A DNA stretch of 64,000 nucleotides, taken from positions 62,001-126,000 of the forward strand of contig CAZDWJ010000008.1 in NCBI GenBank assembly GCA_964509195.1. Reading direction: 5' to 3'. The number at the start of each line of letters is the position of its first letter. Position 1 is the stretch's first letter. Shown piece by piece: positions 18,402 to 26,717 of the stretch. Origin of the DNA: UBA4802 sp964509195. Lineage in GTDB: Bacteria > Spirochaetota > UBA4802 > UB4802. A program made the translations under genes and the position numbers. The notes beneath the pieces were generated by a model, which was not told the origin of the DNA, did no database searches, and worked only from the letters and a program-made list of their open reading frames with translations.

Positions 18402-19379
18402 TCACTTCTTAGCTAGATCGCTAAGAAATACAGTAATAGCTTTTTCTGCTTTGCCCCAGTCAGATTTGACATATTTTGATAACAGGACATGATCCCCATT
18501 TTCAATTGCAACTTTTCTGCTTAAAGAATGGGGATTTCCATTGTTAAATGTATCGTAAGCCTTCAGCATTGCCTCAACCTGGGCAGAACCGTCTTTGTGT
18601 TTGTCATCTTTATAATAATAGAGTAGGAGTACAGGACATGAAACTTTTTTGTAAATATCATCATTAGCAATTAGATCTCCAAGATCTAGCAATGAATGAA
18701 GTGATGCCCAGTAATTTTTTTGATACCAGTACATAGTCCAATTATCTTTAGGATCATCATACGGATCATGTCGTTCACGGTAGGTAGTAAATAGTAACAC
18801 GGTTTTAAAAAAAGGCCTGAAAAACAGGGCATTCCCTACTGGATTTGCAAAGCGGTAGAATGGTGATACCAGTACAATAGCATCAGGTATATCTGGATGC
18901 TCTGCGGCAATATAGGTTGCGATGCCTCCCCCCATACTTGTGCCAATGATTACCAGCTTATCTCCCAAAAGTTTTGTCATCTGTGCAGCTTCTATAGCAG
19001 TGTCAAGAAGCTGGTAGTATTCTGTGTTTTTATGATCATCCATGGTGGTACCATGGCCGGGCAATCGCAAATAGTAAGTATTATATTTTAATTTTTTGGC
19101 GATAGTATCTATCACAAATTGGCCCTCACCACGGGAAGCACCATAACCGTGAATGTAGAGCATTGCTATTTTTGTTTTGGGAGCAAACTTTAAAAGTTTT
19201 TCCTCATTGTTAGGTCGAACTCCTTTTTCTTTACTTTCTTTGAGTTTTAATGTGTAATATTCATCAAATGTAGCAGGAAGTTTTTTTTGATTGTATGTAT
19301 AGGTTATATGTGATTGATACGCATCAACTGCAATGAGTGCAGCAATTACAATAGCAAGTCCTATTAATATTTTTTTCAT
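18402..19379 (-). CDS. Alpha/beta hydrolase with N-terminal membrane anchor
   Basis: 325 residues. A hydrophobic N-terminus (~4-20) is followed by an alpha/beta-hydrolase domain. LYIHGYGAS (~74-82) is the oxyanion loop. S148 in GTSMGGG is the nucleophile. LRLPGHG (~104-110) and a late His in ENGDHVL complete the pattern. It resembles monoacylglycerol lipase or carboxylesterase relatives. It is probably tethered at the inner membrane with the enzyme outside. Substrate unknown. The SD is GGAGG upstream. Confidence 0.85.
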   Translation of the reverse strand: MKKILIGLAIVIAALIAVDAYQSHITYTYNQKKLPATFDEYYTLKLKESKEKGVRPNNEEKLLKFAPKTKIAMLYIHGYGASRGEGQFVIDTIAKKLKYNTYYLRLPGHGTTMDDHKNTEYYQLLDTAIEAAQMTKLLGDKLVIIGTSMGGGIATYIAAEHPDIPDAIVLVSPFYRFANPVGNALFFRPFFKTVLLFTTYRERHDPYDDPKDNWTMYWYQKNYWASLHSLLDLGDLIANDDIYKKVSCPVLLLYYYKDDKHKDGSAQVEAMLKAYDTFNNGNPHSLSRKVAIENGDHVLLSKYVKSDWGKAEKAITVFLSDLAKK

Positions 19380-19477
19380 ATGGGTCCTCCTAAGATAATT
19401 ATTCGATATCGATAAAATAATAAGATATTGAACAGATTAAGTAAAGAAATTTTTAAAAATTTTTTCTTTTTACTATC

Positions 19478-20671
19478 TTAAAACGCCACAGCTGTTTTAA
19501 TGGCTTTATGTAATCCTTTGTTGCTATTTACCTCAATCATTTCTCTGTACAGTTCAATACTGAATGTATGGGTTACCATAGATTCAATATCAGGCATTTT
19601 TTTCATAAGCTCAATGGCTTTTTCAAAGATATGTTTTTGTTTTCCTGCTTCCTTTACGTAGCCATATCCATATACGCCTTTGACAGTAATAAGTTTTAAC
19701 CACAGCGGTGTTGGATCAAAAGAAAGCTTGGCAGTGATACCAACAAGGCTTACTGTACCCCCGGCACGTGTAATATTTATGGCTTTAGCAAAAGTTTTTG
19801 TTGAGCCAACCGTGTCAAATACTTTATCAAAACCACCTTGCATGATATGTGGACCCATCATGGGTTTATATATTTTTCCTTTTGTAAGTTCAACTATCTG
19901 CGTTTCATTATCTATCACTGTATTTGCCCCGTATTCTAATGCCTTTTCTCTGTGGAATAAAGAAGGCTCCATAATCGCTATGGTAGATCTAATATTTAAT
20001 GCTCTCAGTGCTCGAATGAGCATAAGTCCAATAACACCGCAGCCAATGATACATATGCGGTCAGAATTTTGTGGTTTATTATCATAGATTGCCTGCAGAG
20101 CCACACTTAATGGCTCAGTAAGCACTGCTGCTTTATCGCTGATTGTAGCAGAAACTACAAAAAGCTGTGCGCGGTGTGCAGGCAGATACTGCGCAAAGCC
20201 GCCGTTGACTTCTTTACAAATTCCAGTAAACATCCCTGGGGCAATACTGCCTTTAGCAAAGTTTTCGCAGTTTGCAGGCCTGCCATTTTTACACGCCTGG
20301 CATAGCGGTTGCTGTCGCACAACACAGGAAAGCATGGGATTTACTACCACACGCTGCCCTTTTTTTAAACCGGTGCCTCCTGGCTCTTCAATAGTACCAC
20401 ACACCTCATGACCAATCACGCATGGAAATGATGTAAATGGTGAGGCCATGGGCGAGTCATGAAGCTGTATCAGGTTATAATCACTTCCACAAAAGCCACA
20501 ATAGGTGACTTTAACAATGGCCCAGTTTGTATCAAGAGGCTTTGGTGCAGGAATATCTACAAGTTTGAGTGTGCCAAGTTGGCTTTTATAGAACACAGAT
20601 TTTGAAAATGCACCAAGTGTTTTGAGCGCTATCCATTGTGGGACAGTTACATTGAATTGCAGTGCTTTCAT
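19478..20671 (-). CDS. Zinc-dependent medium-chain alcohol dehydrogenase
   Basis: 397 residues from the ATG at 20671. A TTG start at 20692 is possible and would overlap the upstream gene. Catalytic-zinc residues are visible in GFCGSD and GHEVCGTIEEPG, and the structural-zinc Cys cluster in CQACKNGRPANCENF. The coenzyme Rossmann loop is IIGCGVIGLMLIRAL. It should oxidise or reduce an alcohol/aldehyde with NAD(P). It directly follows a TPP-dependent lyase/synthase and an SCP2-like protein on one strand, so it may process that enzyme's hydroxy-ketone or aldehyde product. Confidence 0.88.
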   Translation of the reverse strand: MKALQFNVTVPQWIALKTLGAFSKSVFYKSQLGTLKLVDIPAPKPLDTNWAIVKVTYCGFCGSDYNLIQLHDSPMASPFTSFPCVIGHEVCGTIEEPGGTGLKKGQRVVVNPMLSCVVRQQPLCQACKNGRPANCENFAKGSIAPGMFTGICKEVNGGFAQYLPAHRAQLFVVSATISDKAAVLTEPLSVALQAIYDNKPQNSDRICIIGCGVIGLMLIRALRALNIRSTIAIMEPSLFHREKALEYGANTVIDNETQIVELTKGKIYKPMMGPHIMQGGFDKVFDTVGSTKTFAKAINITRAGGTVSLVGITAKLSFDPTPLWLKLITVKGVYGYGYVKEAGKQKHIFEKAIELMKKMPDIESMVTHTFSIELYREMIEVNSNKGLHKAIKTAVAF

Positions 20672-20684
20672 ATTTTCACATTCA

Positions 20685-22340
20685 TCAATCAAATTTCAGC
20701 GACTGATAAAAAAGTGGCGTTGCCGGGCTTGTCACTGTCGGATCTGTTAAGACATTTACACATGCTGGTTTGCCGCTTTCCTTTGCACGGATGAGCGCTG
20801 GTGCTATCGCCTCATCCTTATCAACAAATTCGCCATAACAACCCATTCCTTCTACAACCTTTTCGTAGCGGCGAATGCCAAGCTCAGCACAGGTCACGCG
20901 CTCTTTGCCAATTGAAAGCTCCTGGCTGTGTTTGATCATGCCCCACGCACAGTCATTGTTCACAATGCAGGTAAATGGGATATTATGGCGCACCGCTGTG
21001 TCAAATTCAAATCCGTTAAATCCAAATGAGCCATCGCCTGATAGTACCACCACCTGCTTATTCGGATGAATTAGCTTTGCAGCAATGCCAAAGGGCACCC
21101 CCGCACCAAGGCATCCAAGAAGTCCTGCCGATTGTGATATAACACCTGCTTTGTGTTTAGATTGAAATCCTACCAGGCCAAAGTATGTGGTATCACCACC
21201 ATCTACCACATACAGAGCGTCGGTGCCAAACACTTCCTGAATCTTTGCAACCAGCCTGATTGGATGAATTGGATCAGAGGAATTCTGTCTAAGTTTTATT
21301 TCACTGTCAATAAATGCGTATCCTGCCTGAGTCAGCATATCAAGCCACTGTGTATGATCTTTTTGTTCAACAAGTGGCAGTAATGCTTTGAGTGCTGCGC
21401 CTGCATCGCCGTAAAGTCCCACATCAGCTTTTCGGTTGCGGTTGATCTCAGTTGGTTCAATGTCAATGCGTATAACTTTTGTGGTTGGCGGAATTATTGC
21501 CCCCGACTGAAAGAGCCAGTTGAAGCGGATACCGGTCGCAACAATGACATCAGCCTGTGATAGTGTCATCATGAGTCCTACGTTGCCAATATTCCATATT
21601 GATTGGGGATGATTATCAGGAAGCACTCCGCGTCCACCATTGAGCAAAATAAACGGTATGCCGGTTTTTTCTACAAAAGCCTGTAGTTCCAGCGCACAGT
21701 TGCTATATCCTATACCTGAGCCACCAATAAAAAGTGGCTTTTTAGCAGTGTTGATAATATCAGCAGCTGTGTAAAGGCCTGCCATATCTGGCACAGGCTT
21801 GCAATTATCATAACTTATCTCAAATTCAAAATCATCAACCGACCTGCCCAACACATCTGGCGGCAGTTCTAAAAATACTGGACCTGGCCTGCCACATGTT
21901 GCGTGTCTAAATGCTAAGTCTAAATATTCTGGAATGCGCTTTGTATCATAACAGGTAGCGCACCATTTCACAATGGGCTTTACCACATCAACCTGATTCA
22001 TCTCCTGCAGTGCGCCTTTGTGGTCATCACGCAGTGGATGACGTCCGCACAGCACCACAACTGGTGCATTATCTAAATACGCATTTGCAATGCCGGTAAT
22101 GCCGTTGGTAAAACCTGGACCTGCGGTTAGAAAACATACTCCGGGATTTCCGGTATACACTGCCACAGCATGCGCCATCATCACTGCAGCTTGTTCATGG
22201 CGTACATCAATCGACCTTATACCATACTGCTGCAACCCGTCTAACAGCGCTTCAATATGCCCACCTGATATGCCAAATGCAAATTGCACATCACGCTTTG
22301 ACAAATACTTCCCTATCAAATGGCCACCATTTATAGCCAT
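20685..22340 (-). CDS. Thiamine-diphosphate enzyme (acetolactate synthase / 2-hydroxyacyl-CoA lyase-like)
   Basis: 551 residues with the three-domain layout of the POX/ALS superfamily. The N-terminal PYR domain has the activating glutamate E49 in VRHEQAA and AGPGFTNGITGIANA. The middle domain starts near 190 (IINTAKKPLFIGGSG). The C-terminal PP domain has GDGSFGFNGFEFDTAVRHNIPFTCIVNND, the TPP/Mg motif. It lacks branched-chain pathway neighbours (no ilvN/ilvC). With an ADH downstream and an SCP2-like gene upstream, a 2-hydroxyacyl-CoA lyase or oxalyl-CoA-type role is as plausible as acetolactate synthase. Confidence 0.85.
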   Translation of the reverse strand: MAINGGHLIGKYLSKRDVQFAFGISGGHIEALLDGLQQYGIRSIDVRHEQAAVMMAHAVAVYTGNPGVCFLTAGPGFTNGITGIANAYLDNAPVVVLCGRHPLRDDHKGALQEMNQVDVVKPIVKWCATCYDTKRIPEYLDLAFRHATCGRPGPVFLELPPDVLGRSVDDFEFEISYDNCKPVPDMAGLYTAADIINTAKKPLFIGGSGIGYSNCALELQAFVEKTGIPFILLNGGRGVLPDNHPQSIWNIGNVGLMMTLSQADVIVATGIRFNWLFQSGAIIPPTTKVIRIDIEPTEINRNRKADVGLYGDAGAALKALLPLVEQKDHTQWLDMLTQAGYAFIDSEIKLRQNSSDPIHPIRLVAKIQEVFGTDALYVVDGGDTTYFGLVGFQSKHKAGVISQSAGLLGCLGAGVPFGIAAKLIHPNKQVVVLSGDGSFGFNGFEFDTAVRHNIPFTCIVNNDCAWGMIKHSQELSIGKERVTCAELGIRRYEKVVEGMGCYGEFVDKDEAIAPALIRAKESGKPACVNVLTDPTVTSPATPLFYQSLKFD

Positions 22341-22352
22341 AATTCCTCCTGT

Positions 22353-22718
22353 TTATTTTTTGTTTTTATTAAGGGCGATAGTTACTGCATCATTAAACCA
22401 CTGTATAAAAAAAGCCATTCCCTCAACATGAAGGTTGCCTGCTGCTGCCGCATAAAACGATGCTTCTTGAGTTCCATCTTTCAACACATTGAATGCGGTT
22501 TTTGCATCTGAAAACACCAGCGCAGCATCATAGTGTGCAAGACGCCGCGTTGAAGAGACCACCCCTTTGTTGAAAATGAATGTGCGGCCTTTGTTGTTTT
22601 TTGTTTTTATTGCAATTTTAACATTTACTGTTCCAATGTAGCGCTTAAATGCATTATTGTATTTTGATGCAAATTTTAAGGCCAGTCCCAGTATGCGAAG
22701 TAAGAGAGCGAACCTCAT
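22353..22718 (-). CDS. Small SCP2-like protein
   Basis: 121 residues. After a short hydrophobic helix, the remainder shows the pattern of an SCP2 (sterol-carrier-like) lipid-binding domain: a strand with basic residues (VNVKIAIKTKNNKGRTFIFNKG), a central DAALVFSDAKTAFNVLKDG segment and a C-terminal helix (FFIQWFNDAVTIALN). Family assignment is tentative. It is the first gene of the ADH/TPP-enzyme unit (12-nt gap), suggesting it binds a lipid or acyl-CoA used there. A GCGATAGTTACTG motif overlaps its end (22375). Confidence 0.55.
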   Translation of the reverse strand: MRFALLLRILGLALKFASKYNNAFKRYIGTVNVKIAIKTKNNKGRTFIFNKGVVSSTRRLAHYDAALVFSDAKTAFNVLKDGTQEASFYAAAAGNLHVEGMAFFIQWFNDAVTIALNKNKK

Positions 22719-22900
22719 TGTACTATCCTTTTATATTTTAAAAATGACAAATACACCTGCAAATGTATAATGAGTTTTGCTATTTTGTAAATTATTTTTT
22801 TTACATATGCTGAAAAAATATGCTTGCGATAAATGCATTTATAGTGTATTATATGTAGAATCTGGAAAAAGCATATAACGCACATAAGAGGTGATTGACC

Positions 22901-23248
22901 ATGCTTACTGTTTCGGTTAACCAGCTAGGAGATGTTGTAGTAATTGATATAGCAGGTGAGTTTGATATTGATGTAATACGGGATGTAGAGCAAGCATGGA
23001 GCCAGGCATTGAGCAAAAATCCAAAAGTAATAGGATTCAATTGCCTGGAATTAAAATTTATTGATTCATCAGCATTAGGCACTCTGGTTAAATTTATGAA
23101 TAGTGCAACAAATAGAAAAATAACATTTACTCTTTTTAATATTTCACCACCAATTGCAACAATTTTTAAAACATCAAAACTGGATAAATTTTTCTCAATT
23201 AATTCAAAAGAGGATTTTGAGAATAAATATCTTTCTATAAGCAAATAA
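22901..23248 (+). CDS. STAS-domain anti-sigma factor antagonist-like protein
   Basis: 115 residues from the ATG at 22901 (SD AGAGGTG). A TTG at 22895 extends the frame by two codons but is unlikely. It is a single STAS domain: VVVIDIAGEFDIDVIRDVEQAW, then FIDSSALGTLVKFMN, whose DSSALG carries the serine normally phosphorylated by an anti-sigma kinase. It is presumably a cytoplasmic switch protein in a partner-switching cascade. No kinase or phosphatase gene is adjacent. Confidence 0.85.
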   Translation: MLTVSVNQLGDVVVIDIAGEFDIDVIRDVEQAWSQALSKNPKVIGFNCLELKFIDSSALGTLVKFMNSATNRKITFTLFNISPPIATIFKTSKLDKFFSINSKEDFENKYLSISK

Positions 23249-23359
23249 CGGGAATGCAAATTAAGTAAAAAACTTGCAAAATAAACCTACCATTTTAGAA
23301 ATATCTTTGTATGACACAATTTTCATTTAGCGCTATTACTCCCGCTAAAGAGTCAGTCA

Positions 23360-23476
23360 TTTTATGGATACATCAAAAACTGCTTTCATTCTGACTTTTA
23401 AAATTAAAGAAAGCAATTTTTGCATTTATATGTGTCCATACGGGAACATTCTTAAAATTATTTTTTAGAAGTTCCA
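23360..23476 (-). repeat. Dispersed two-hairpin repeat, copy C (inverted)
   Basis: The minus strand reads as copies A and B do. Hairpin 1 has GGAAC / GTTCC plus TTCT / AGAA arms (23475 to ~23441). Hairpin 2 has outer ATGGACACAT / ATGTATCCAT with one mismatch and inner AAAAATTGCTTT / AAAGCAGTTTTT. The copy ends 15 bp before the SD of the thiolase gene, so a plus-strand transcript would carry it as complement in its leader. Confidence 0.75.
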
Positions 23477-23502
23477 TTATAATATAAAATGGAGGATAGA
23501 TA

Positions 23503-24699
23503 ATGGCAGACAATGATGTTGTAGTTGTATCGGCATGCAGAACACCAATTGGGAGTTTTGGACAATCGCTTAAGGATGTAAAAGCGTATGAGCTTGCTGC
23601 ACTGGTAATGAAAGAAGCATTACAGCGTGCAGGTATTGAAGGTAGTGCGCTGTCAGATGTTATCTTTGGTAATTGCTTAATGGGATCTGATGAGGCTAAT
23701 GTGGCACGCACTGCTGCATTAAAAGCTGGTATACCTGTAGAGGTGCCTGCAACATCGGTGCAGCGACAGTGTGCTTCAGGTATGACTGCAGTGGTATTTG
23801 GCTCTCAGCAGCTTATTGCAGGGGATTCTGATATTGTACTGGTTGGAGGCGTTGAGTCAATGTCAAATGCTCCCTATGTGTTATGGAAAGCACGATGGGG
23901 ACTTCGGCTTACACATTCTGAACTTACCGATGCTATGTGGGAATTGCTCCATTCCGGAAGCGGGCTTTTAGGTGAGCCCTATATTATGGGACAGACTGCT
24001 GAAAATCTGGCGGAAAAATATACTATATCACGTGAAGAACAGGATCAGGTAGCGTATGAAAGCCATAAAAAGGCAGCTGCAGCTATTGATTCAGGAAGAT
24101 TTAAGGATGAGATAGTTCCTGTCCCCATACCGCAGAAAAAAGGGGAACCTAAACTATTTGAAAACGATGAACATGTACGCCGTGATGTAACACTGGAGAG
24201 CCTGGCAGCATTAAAACCCGCCTTTAAAAAGAATGGCACGGTGACAGCAGGCAATGCATCAGGAATTAATGATGGCGCTGCTGCACTGGTACTTACCACA
24301 GCCAAACGCGCACAGGAGTTGGGAGTAAAACCGTTAGCGCGTATTGCTGCAAATGCTTTTGCAGGTGTAGAGCCACATCTTATGGGATATGGCCCTGTAC
24401 CGGCAGTGACAAAGCTTCTTAAAAAAACCGGAAAAAAATTAGATGACATAAACCTGATTGAACTCAATGAAGCATTTGCTGCGCAGTATCTTGCCTGTGA
24501 GAAGGGATTAGGGCTTGACCGCAGCAAAGTGAATGTGAACGGTTCGGGCATTGCGCTGGGGCATCCTGTTGGATGTACCGGTGCACGAATAATTGTTTCG
24601 CTCATATATGAACTAAAGAAGCGCAATGCTCAATGGGGGATTGCAACTTTGTGTGTTGGCGGAGGAATGGGCGGTGCAGTACTTGTAGAGAATATATAG
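23503..24699 (+). CDS. Acetyl-CoA C-acyltransferase (thiolase)
   Basis: 398 residues, full length for thiolase. The acyl-accepting cysteine C90 is in SVQRQCASGM. The active-site His is in GSGIALGHPVGCTGAR, and the second Cys is in CVGGGMGGA. It condenses or cleaves acetyl-CoA units in fatty-acid or ketone metabolism. Its start has GGAGG 8 nt upstream. Repeat copy C occupies the leader region and a strong terminator follows, so it is a single-gene unit. An acyl-CoA dehydrogenase at 57010 fits a beta-oxidation capacity. Confidence 0.93.
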   Translation: MADNDVVVVSACRTPIGSFGQSLKDVKAYELAALVMKEALQRAGIEGSALSDVIFGNCLMGSDEANVARTAALKAGIPVEVPATSVQRQCASGMTAVVFGSQQLIAGDSDIVLVGGVESMSNAPYVLWKARWGLRLTHSELTDAMWELLHSGSGLLGEPYIMGQTAENLAEKYTISREEQDQVAYESHKKAAAAIDSGRFKDEIVPVPIPQKKGEPKLFENDEHVRRDVTLESLAALKPAFKKNGTVTAGNASGINDGAAALVLTTAKRAQELGVKPLARIAANAFAGVEPHLMGYGPVPAVTKLLKKTGKKLDDINLIELNEAFAAQYLACEKGLGLDRSKVNVNGSGIALGHPVGCTGARIIVSLIYELKKRNAQWGIATLCVGGGMGGAVLVENI

Positions 24700-24757
24700 T
24701 TTGCTCCTTATGCTAGATTTGCTAATAGTACCAAACTCTATTTAGCAAAGAGCAAAA

Positions 24758-24798
24758 CATTCACAGGGTGGTTATACACCCTGTGAATGGTATTTTTC
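24758..24798 (+). terminator. Intrinsic terminator after thiolase
   Basis: A perfect 13-bp stem CATTCACAGGGTG / CACCCTGTGAATG with a 6-nt loop, then GTATTTTTCC. It is 59 bp past the thiolase stop. A GCGATAG motif (inverted) lies 29 bp further. Confidence 0.85.
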
Positions 24799-24924
24799 CG
24801 GCAATGATTGAGGGTAACTATCGCCAAAACTGCCATAAAAAACTGAAAATATATAAAAGAATGATACATTTTTTACTATCATAATCCCGTATAATCAAAA
24901 CCATTTATGTAAAAGGATACTGTT

Positions 24925-26184
24925 ATGGGCATGACAATTACTGAAAAAATATTAGCTGCACATGCCGGGAAGGAATATGTTGAGCCAGGCGAACTGATTG
25001 AAGCTAAAGTTGATCTTGTATTGGGAAATGATATTACTGCTCCTATAGCAATAAAAGAATTTGAAGAGTTAGGAATTGATAAAGTTTTTGATAATGAAAA
25101 AATAGCACTCATCCCTGACCACTTTACTCCCAATAAAGATATTAAATCTGCTGAGCAGGTTAAAATATTACGGGAATTTGCAAGAAAATACAGTATCATC
25201 CATTTTTATGATGTAGGAAGAGTGGGCGTTGAGCATGCACTGCTGCCTGAACTTGGCCTGGTACGGCCAGGTATGTGTATTATTGGTGCTGATTCGCATA
25301 CGTGTACCTATGGCGCATTTGGTGCGTTTTCAACCGGTGTTGGCTCAACCGATATGGCTGCTGCAATGGCAACCGGCAAAACCTGGTTTAAGGTGCCTGA
25401 GTCAATCAAATTTGTTGTGTATGGAAAACTGCAACCGTATGTTTCGGCAAAGGATATCATTTTGCATATTATTGGCAGCATTGGCGTTGATGGTGCTTTA
25501 TATAAATCTATGGAATTTACCGGTGAGACAATCCATGAGCTATCAATGGAAGGCAGGATGACCATTGCCAATATGGCGATAGAAGCTGGTGCTAAAAATG
25601 GTATTTTTGCGCCTGATGGTAAGACTATTGAGTATATAAAAAGTCGTACAGGACTGCCGTATACGCTATATTACAGTGATGAAAATGCACGATACAGCGA
25701 TGTAAAAGAATACGATGCATCCACAATAGAACCAACAGTATCATTCCCCCATCTGCCAGAAAATACAAAACCTGCGCGCGAGTCAGGAGTACCAATTGAC
25801 CAGGTGGTTATTGGCTCATGTACCAATGGACGTATAGAGGATTTACGGGTGGCAGCTAAGATTCTGAAAGGGCGAAAAGTCCATAAAGATGTGCGTTTGC
25901 TCATCATCCCTGCTACTCAGGAAGTGTATCGCAAAGCGTTAGAAGAAGGATTGATTGATATCTTTATTGAAGCCGAAGCCGCTGTGTCAGCTCCTACCTG
26001 CGGTCCCTGTCTGGGTGGTCATATGGGAATTTTAGCTGAAGGTGAACGGTGTGTAGCTACAACCAACAGAAACTTTGTTGGCAGAATGGGTCATCCAAAA
26101 AGCGAAGTGTATCTGGCAAGCCCTGCGGTGGCGGCAGCATCTGCGATTTTAGGAAGGATTGCTCATCCAGATGAAGTGAAGTAA
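24925..26184 (+). CDS. leuC: 3-isopropylmalate / homoaconitate dehydratase large subunit
   Basis: 419 residues, the length of the short LeuC type. It opens MTITEKILAAHAG. Fe-S ligands are in the GSCTNGRIEDL and PTCGPCLGGHMG segments, with the substrate loop GADSHTCTYGAFG. It isomerises 2- to 3-isopropylmalate in leucine synthesis. This subfamily also includes homoaconitases and (R)-citramalate/dimethylmalate hydratases, and without leuA/leuB nearby the substrate is not certain. The small subunit follows 37 bp downstream. Confidence 0.9.
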   Translation: MGMTITEKILAAHAGKEYVEPGELIEAKVDLVLGNDITAPIAIKEFEELGIDKVFDNEKIALIPDHFTPNKDIKSAEQVKILREFARKYSIIHFYDVGRVGVEHALLPELGLVRPGMCIIGADSHTCTYGAFGAFSTGVGSTDMAAAMATGKTWFKVPESIKFVVYGKLQPYVSAKDIILHIIGSIGVDGALYKSMEFTGETIHELSMEGRMTIANMAIEAGAKNGIFAPDGKTIEYIKSRTGLPYTLYYSDENARYSDVKEYDASTIEPTVSFPHLPENTKPARESGVPIDQVVIGSCTNGRIEDLRVAAKILKGRKVHKDVRLLIIPATQEVYRKALEEGLIDIFIEAEAAVSAPTCGPCLGGHMGILAEGERCVATTNRNFVGRMGHPKSEVYLASPAVAAASAILGRIAHPDEVK

Positions 26185-26221
26185 AAAGAGCTATCGCCAA
26201 AAAATAACGATGAGGTATAGT

Positions 26222-26716
26222 ATGAAGGCATACGGAAAAGTATGGAAATTTGGCAACGATGTAAATACCGATGAGATAATACCTGCACGATATCTTAACA
26301 CATCAGATCCTGATGAGCTTGCACAGCACTGCATGGAAGATGCTGATCCTGAATTTATGAAAAAGGCTAAGGCTGGTGATATTATCGTTGCTGGGAAAAA
26401 TTTTGGGTGTGGCTCTTCACGTGAGCATGCTCCCATTGCTATAAAAGCTGCAAAGATATCATGCGTTATTGCCGAGTCGTTTGCGCGCATATTTTACCGA
26501 AACAGCATCAACATTGGGCTTCCCATCATTGAGTCAGAAGAAGCGGCACGTGACATAGCTGAAGGCGATGAGATTGAAATTGATTTTGACTCAGGGGTTA
26601 TTAAAAATATTACAAAGAACAAAGAATATAAAGCTAAACCATTTCCACCATTTATGCAGGATATTATTGCAAAAGGTGGGCTTATGGCCAAGGTTAAAGC
26701 TGAACTAAAAAAATAG
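26222..26716 (+). CDS. leuD: 3-isopropylmalate / homoaconitate dehydratase small subunit
   Basis: 164 residues from the ATG at 26222, chosen because GAGGT lies six to seven bases upstream. The ATG at 26210 precedes that SD. It opens with the swivelling-domain signature GNDVNTDEIIPARYL and carries NFGCGSSREHAPIA. It pairs with the LeuC homologue upstream to form the hydro-lyase. A GCGATAG motif (26191) lies in the 37-bp gap. It is convergent with the AsmA-like gene, the stops only one base apart. Confidence 0.92.
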   Translation: MKAYGKVWKFGNDVNTDEIIPARYLNTSDPDELAQHCMEDADPEFMKKAKAGDIIVAGKNFGCGSSREHAPIAIKAAKISCVIAESFARIFYRNSINIGLPIIESEEAARDIAEGDEIEIDFDSGVIKNITKNKEYKAKPFPPFMQDIIAKGGLMAKVKAELKK

Positions 26717-26717
26717 A

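Noticed and set aside
23373..23711. Minus-strand ORF of 112 codons over the start of the thiolase gene
   Set aside because: It overlaps repeat copy C and the thiolase coding strand and shows no family pattern; a shadow of real coding sequence.
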